The translations under genes were made by a program, and so were the position numbers. A stretch of DNA of 6,636 nt from the NCBI GenBank assembly GCA_023381945.1, contig JAMCQY010000071.1, positions 1 to 6,636 of the forward strand, written 5' to 3'. Positions 5,003 to 6,636 of the stretch are shown one piece after another. Numbering within the stretch: the stretch's first letter is position 1; each line of letters begins with the position of its first letter. This stretch comes from Deltaproteobacteria bacterium (lineage in GTDB: Bacteria; Desulfobacterota; Desulfobaccia; Desulfobaccales; 0-14-0-80-60-11). Under the pieces are notes generated by a model, which saw nothing but the letters and a program-made list of their open reading frames with translations, was not told where the DNA came from and ran no database searches.

Positions 5003-6346
5003 TCACCCGGCCTGCAAGGCATTCTTAATCGCCAGGGCCTTTTCCGCCACGGCCATGGGACTGGCGCCCAGAATACGGATCATAGCTTCTTTACCTAAGT
5101 CCCCTTTATCGTAAATGATGTCCGGGGCCGGTTTGCCGGGCTGCAACACCGAGGCTACGCTCCAGGCCAGAGTCCCGCCTTCCCGCCTCTTTACGTCTGC
5201 CGGCTCCTCGGTCCGGTCGAAGGAGGCTGCCCGTAAGTGCAACAGTGAGGCCAGGTCTTCGATGCCTGTAACAAATTTGATATTCATGGCGCTGCGCAAT
5301 TCCGGATGCGTGGCCAGGGCGGTGAGGATGATCGCAGCAACGTGACGGGAGGCTCCAAAGGCCGGTCCCGCCGGGATGATTACCCCCGAGGGGGTCTTCA
5401 CCAGGCGGCCCGGAAAGGCGGCCACGTCTTGGGGACCTTCGGGGTAAGGGGCGGCAAATCCCAGGTTGGTCATGACTTCGGGGATCAACGGACTGATGTC
5501 TTCGGCTTGCAGACGGGCCGCGGCAAGCCGCAAGTCTTCCAGAACTGCGAATCGGGCCAGGTCCCGGGCGAAAGGGGCATACGGGTTTACCGGACCTGAG
5601 CCATGGCCTAAGGGCAGGCCGTATTTGAGGGCCTCCCTGGTGATCTGGCGCGCCTGATTCACTGCCTCGGGCAGAGCGAGTCCTTGAGCCAGATAGCAAG
5701 CCGCGGCGCTGGCCAGGAGACAGCCGGTGCCGTGTTGGTGCGGAGCGGTCAAGCGCGTGCCGGGCAGGTGATAAACATTCTTGCCGTCGGTCAAAATGTC
5801 CACGGGCTCAGCCGTCAAATGACCACCCTTGGCCAGGACCCAGTGCGGCCCCCCGGCCTGCAGGCGGCGGGCCGCCTCTTCCAAATCAGCCGGGCTGCTG
5901 ATCTTCATACCGGTGAGCCGGGCGGCCTCGGGGACGTTAGGGGTGAGGAGGGTGGTCAGCGGGAAAAGCTGGTCCGTCATGGCGGTAATGCCGGTCTCAT
6001 CCAGCAGCGGAAAACCGCCGCCCGCGGCCAGGACCGGGTCCAGAACCACCGGGATCGGGCCCAGGTTCTGCAAACGGTCGGCCACGACGGTGACGATATC
6101 TTTGGTGGCCAGCATGCCCAGCTTTACCGCCGCTACCGGGAAGTCGCCGAGTATGGCGTCCAACTGCGCCGCCACGACGTCCTTGGCCACCGGGTGCACC
6201 GCCTGGACCCCCAGGCTATTTTGGACGGTAAGCGCGGTGGGCACGGTCAGGCCGTAGGTTCCCAATAGAGTGGCCACCTTCAGGTCCTGCTGCAGCCCGG
6301 CCCCGGCCCCGGGGTCCGATCCGGCGATGATCAGGACGGTCTTCAT
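5003..6346 (-). CDS. thiDN: Bifunctional HMP(-P) kinase / thiamine-phosphate synthase ThiD-ThiN
   Basis: ThiD phosphorylates hydroxymethylpyrimidine (phosphate) to HMP-PP. ThiN, a non-homologous replacement for ThiE, joins HMP-PP to the thiazole phosphate to give thiamine phosphate. Residues 1 to about 265 are a ribokinase-fold ThiD: AGSDPGAGAGLQQD near the N-terminus, TVQNSLGV (40-47), LDPVLAAGGG (102-111) and the anion hole HGTGC with catalytic-type Cys209. Residues about 268-447 are ThiN: IPEVMTNLG (288-296), DVAAFPGRLV (307-316), GASRHVA (331-337), SFDR (375-378) and DIIYDKGDLGKEAMIR (409-424). The 447-aa length is that of a complete fusion. ATG 6346 has GGAG 6 bases upstream. No TPP riboswitch is recognisable in the leader between 6347 and 6491. 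The stop codon lies 2 bases from the 140-bp repeat element. Confidence 0.93.
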   Translation of the reverse strand: MKTVLIIAGSDPGAGAGLQQDLKVATLLGTYGLTVPTALTVQNSLGVQAVHPVAKDVVAAQLDAILGDFPVAAVKLGMLATKDIVTVVADRLQNLGPIPVVLDPVLAAGGGFPLLDETGITAMTDQLFPLTTLLTPNVPEAARLTGMKISSPADLEEAARRLQAGGPHWVLAKGGHLTAEPVDILTDGKNVYHLPGTRLTAPHQHGTGCLLASAAACYLAQGLALPEAVNQARQITREALKYGLPLGHGSGPVNPYAPFARDLARFAVLEDLRLAAARLQAEDISPLIPEVMTNLGFAAPYPEGPQDVAAFPGRLVKTPSGVIIPAGPAFGASRHVAAIILTALATHPELRSAMNIKFVTGIEDLASLLHLRAASFDRTEEPADVKRREGGTLAWSVASVLQPGKPAPDIIYDKGDLGKEAMIRILGASPMAVAEKALAIKNALQAG

Positions 6347-6386
6347 GCTTATCTCCGTGCATATGCAAAAAAAGAATATATTTCAC

Positions 6387-6410
6387 GCAAAGTTGCAAAG
6401 ATGCAAAAAA
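6387..6410 (+). repeat. Octamer tandem repeat GCAAAGTT
   Basis: Three 8-base units occur: GCAAAGTT, GCAAAGAT and GCAAAAAA (6387-6410), preceded by TTTCAC. They sit 40-65 bases before the thiDN start, inside its leader or promoter region. It looks like a dispersed intergenic repeat rather than an operator, judged only from its degenerate tandem form. Confidence 0.55.
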
Positions 6411-6425
6411 TTCAATGCTATAAAA

Positions 6426-6450
6426 GCACAGGCGAGACGCCGGTGCCACC
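6426..6450 (-). repeat. REP-like hairpin, copy 2
   Basis: GCAC-A-GGCG (6426-6434) and CGCC-G-GTGC (6438-6446) form a stem with one mismatch and a 3-base loop. Read on the minus strand, 6450-6436 gives GGTGGCACCGGCGTC, which matches positions 192-206 at 12 of 15 bases with only transitions between them. Confidence 0.55.
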
Positions 6451-6491
6451 AAATTCATAATTATTCAAAACAGAAAACAGAATAACCTGCT

Positions 6492-6636
6492 TCACAACCG
6501 CCTGCCAAAGTTCAAACACCGCCGGGCCTCGCCCACCAGCCAGCGCCGGTAATCCCAGGAAAGATAGGTGTTTCGGGCGATGCGCAGCTCCGCCAAGGCC
6601 ATGCAAAAAGGGTTGAGGAGATAGAGGCGTTCCGTC
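6492..6636 (-). CDS. 3' end of an unidentified gene (partial)
   Basis: The frame is open from the right edge to a TGA at 6492-6494 and encodes the last 47 residues of a protein. They include ERLYLLNPFCMALAELRIA and ARNTYLSWDYRRWLVGEARR, ending in FGRRL. The even mix of hydrophobic, aromatic and Arg/Glu residues reads like a true helical C-terminus. A competing 62-codon frame on the same strand (6418-6606) has poor composition and runs into the REP-like repeat. It lies upstream of thiDN on the same strand with a 145-base gap full of repeats, so co-transcription is uncertain. I do not recognise the family. Confidence 0.6.
   Translation of the reverse strand, partial: TERLYLLNPFCMALAELRIARNTYLSWDYRRWLVGEARRCLNFGRRL

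Noticed and set aside
5684..6268. 194-codon plus-strand frame opposite thiDN
   Set aside because: Gly/Gln/Arg-rich shadow of thiDN with no recognisable motif.
6347..6491. TPP riboswitch upstream of thiDN
   Set aside because: I could not find the conserved CUGAGA and ACCUGA-type blocks; the region is filled by short repeats instead.

Overview
The window is GC-rich bacterial chromosome. It holds five recognisable genes, a mini-operon of very small membrane proteins that I cannot name, and an unusually dense set of short palindromic and tandem repeats in the gaps. A Gram-negative flagellated bacterium is suggested by the lipoprotein-type SppA, the FlgM anti-sigma factor and the PlsC-type acyltransferase. 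The ThiD-ThiN fusion and the style of intergenic repeats (TGTAGGGGCG palindromes, AAGCAGT heptamers, GCAAAG octamers) fit a deltaproteobacterium (Desulfobacterota) best. That placement is inference; there is no rRNA or other marker here.

Layout, left to right. Positions 1-314 hold no convincing gene, only a REP-like hairpin and a possible leftward promoter. A short S49 peptidase (sppA, lipoprotein signal) follows after a leader containing a perfect hairpin. A gene-poor gap with two small hairpins leads to flgM, which has a sigma-28-like promoter and a clean intrinsic terminator. A cysteine desulfurase (nifS/iscS type) lies convergent on the minus strand. It is divergent from a PlsC-family acyltransferase, and the gap between them contains a nested palindrome that reaches almost to the acyltransferase start codon. 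Next comes a tight plus-strand cluster: two membrane micropeptides of 36 and 35 aa and a 136-aa multi-pass protein. The two micropeptides share a gapless W-x-L-x-H-x4-A-L-x4-G pattern. Then come inverted AAGCAGT-type heptamer arrays and a 140-bp MITE-like element whose end lies 2 bases from the stop codon of thiDN. thiDN (minus strand) encodes a fused HMP-phosphate kinase and ThiN-type thiamine-phosphate synthase. The 3' end of another minus-strand gene runs off the right edge.

The recognised genes do not form one pathway. They cover envelope protein turnover, flagellar timing, sulfur transfer, phospholipid synthesis and thiamine synthesis. Cysteine desulfurase and ThiDN could both serve thiamine synthesis, since sulfur for the thiazole ring comes from cysteine desulfurase, but they are not in an operon. 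The best candidate for something undescribed is the micropeptide mini-operon at 4037-4677. The second is the layered repeat system, which reaches into gene ends and starts.
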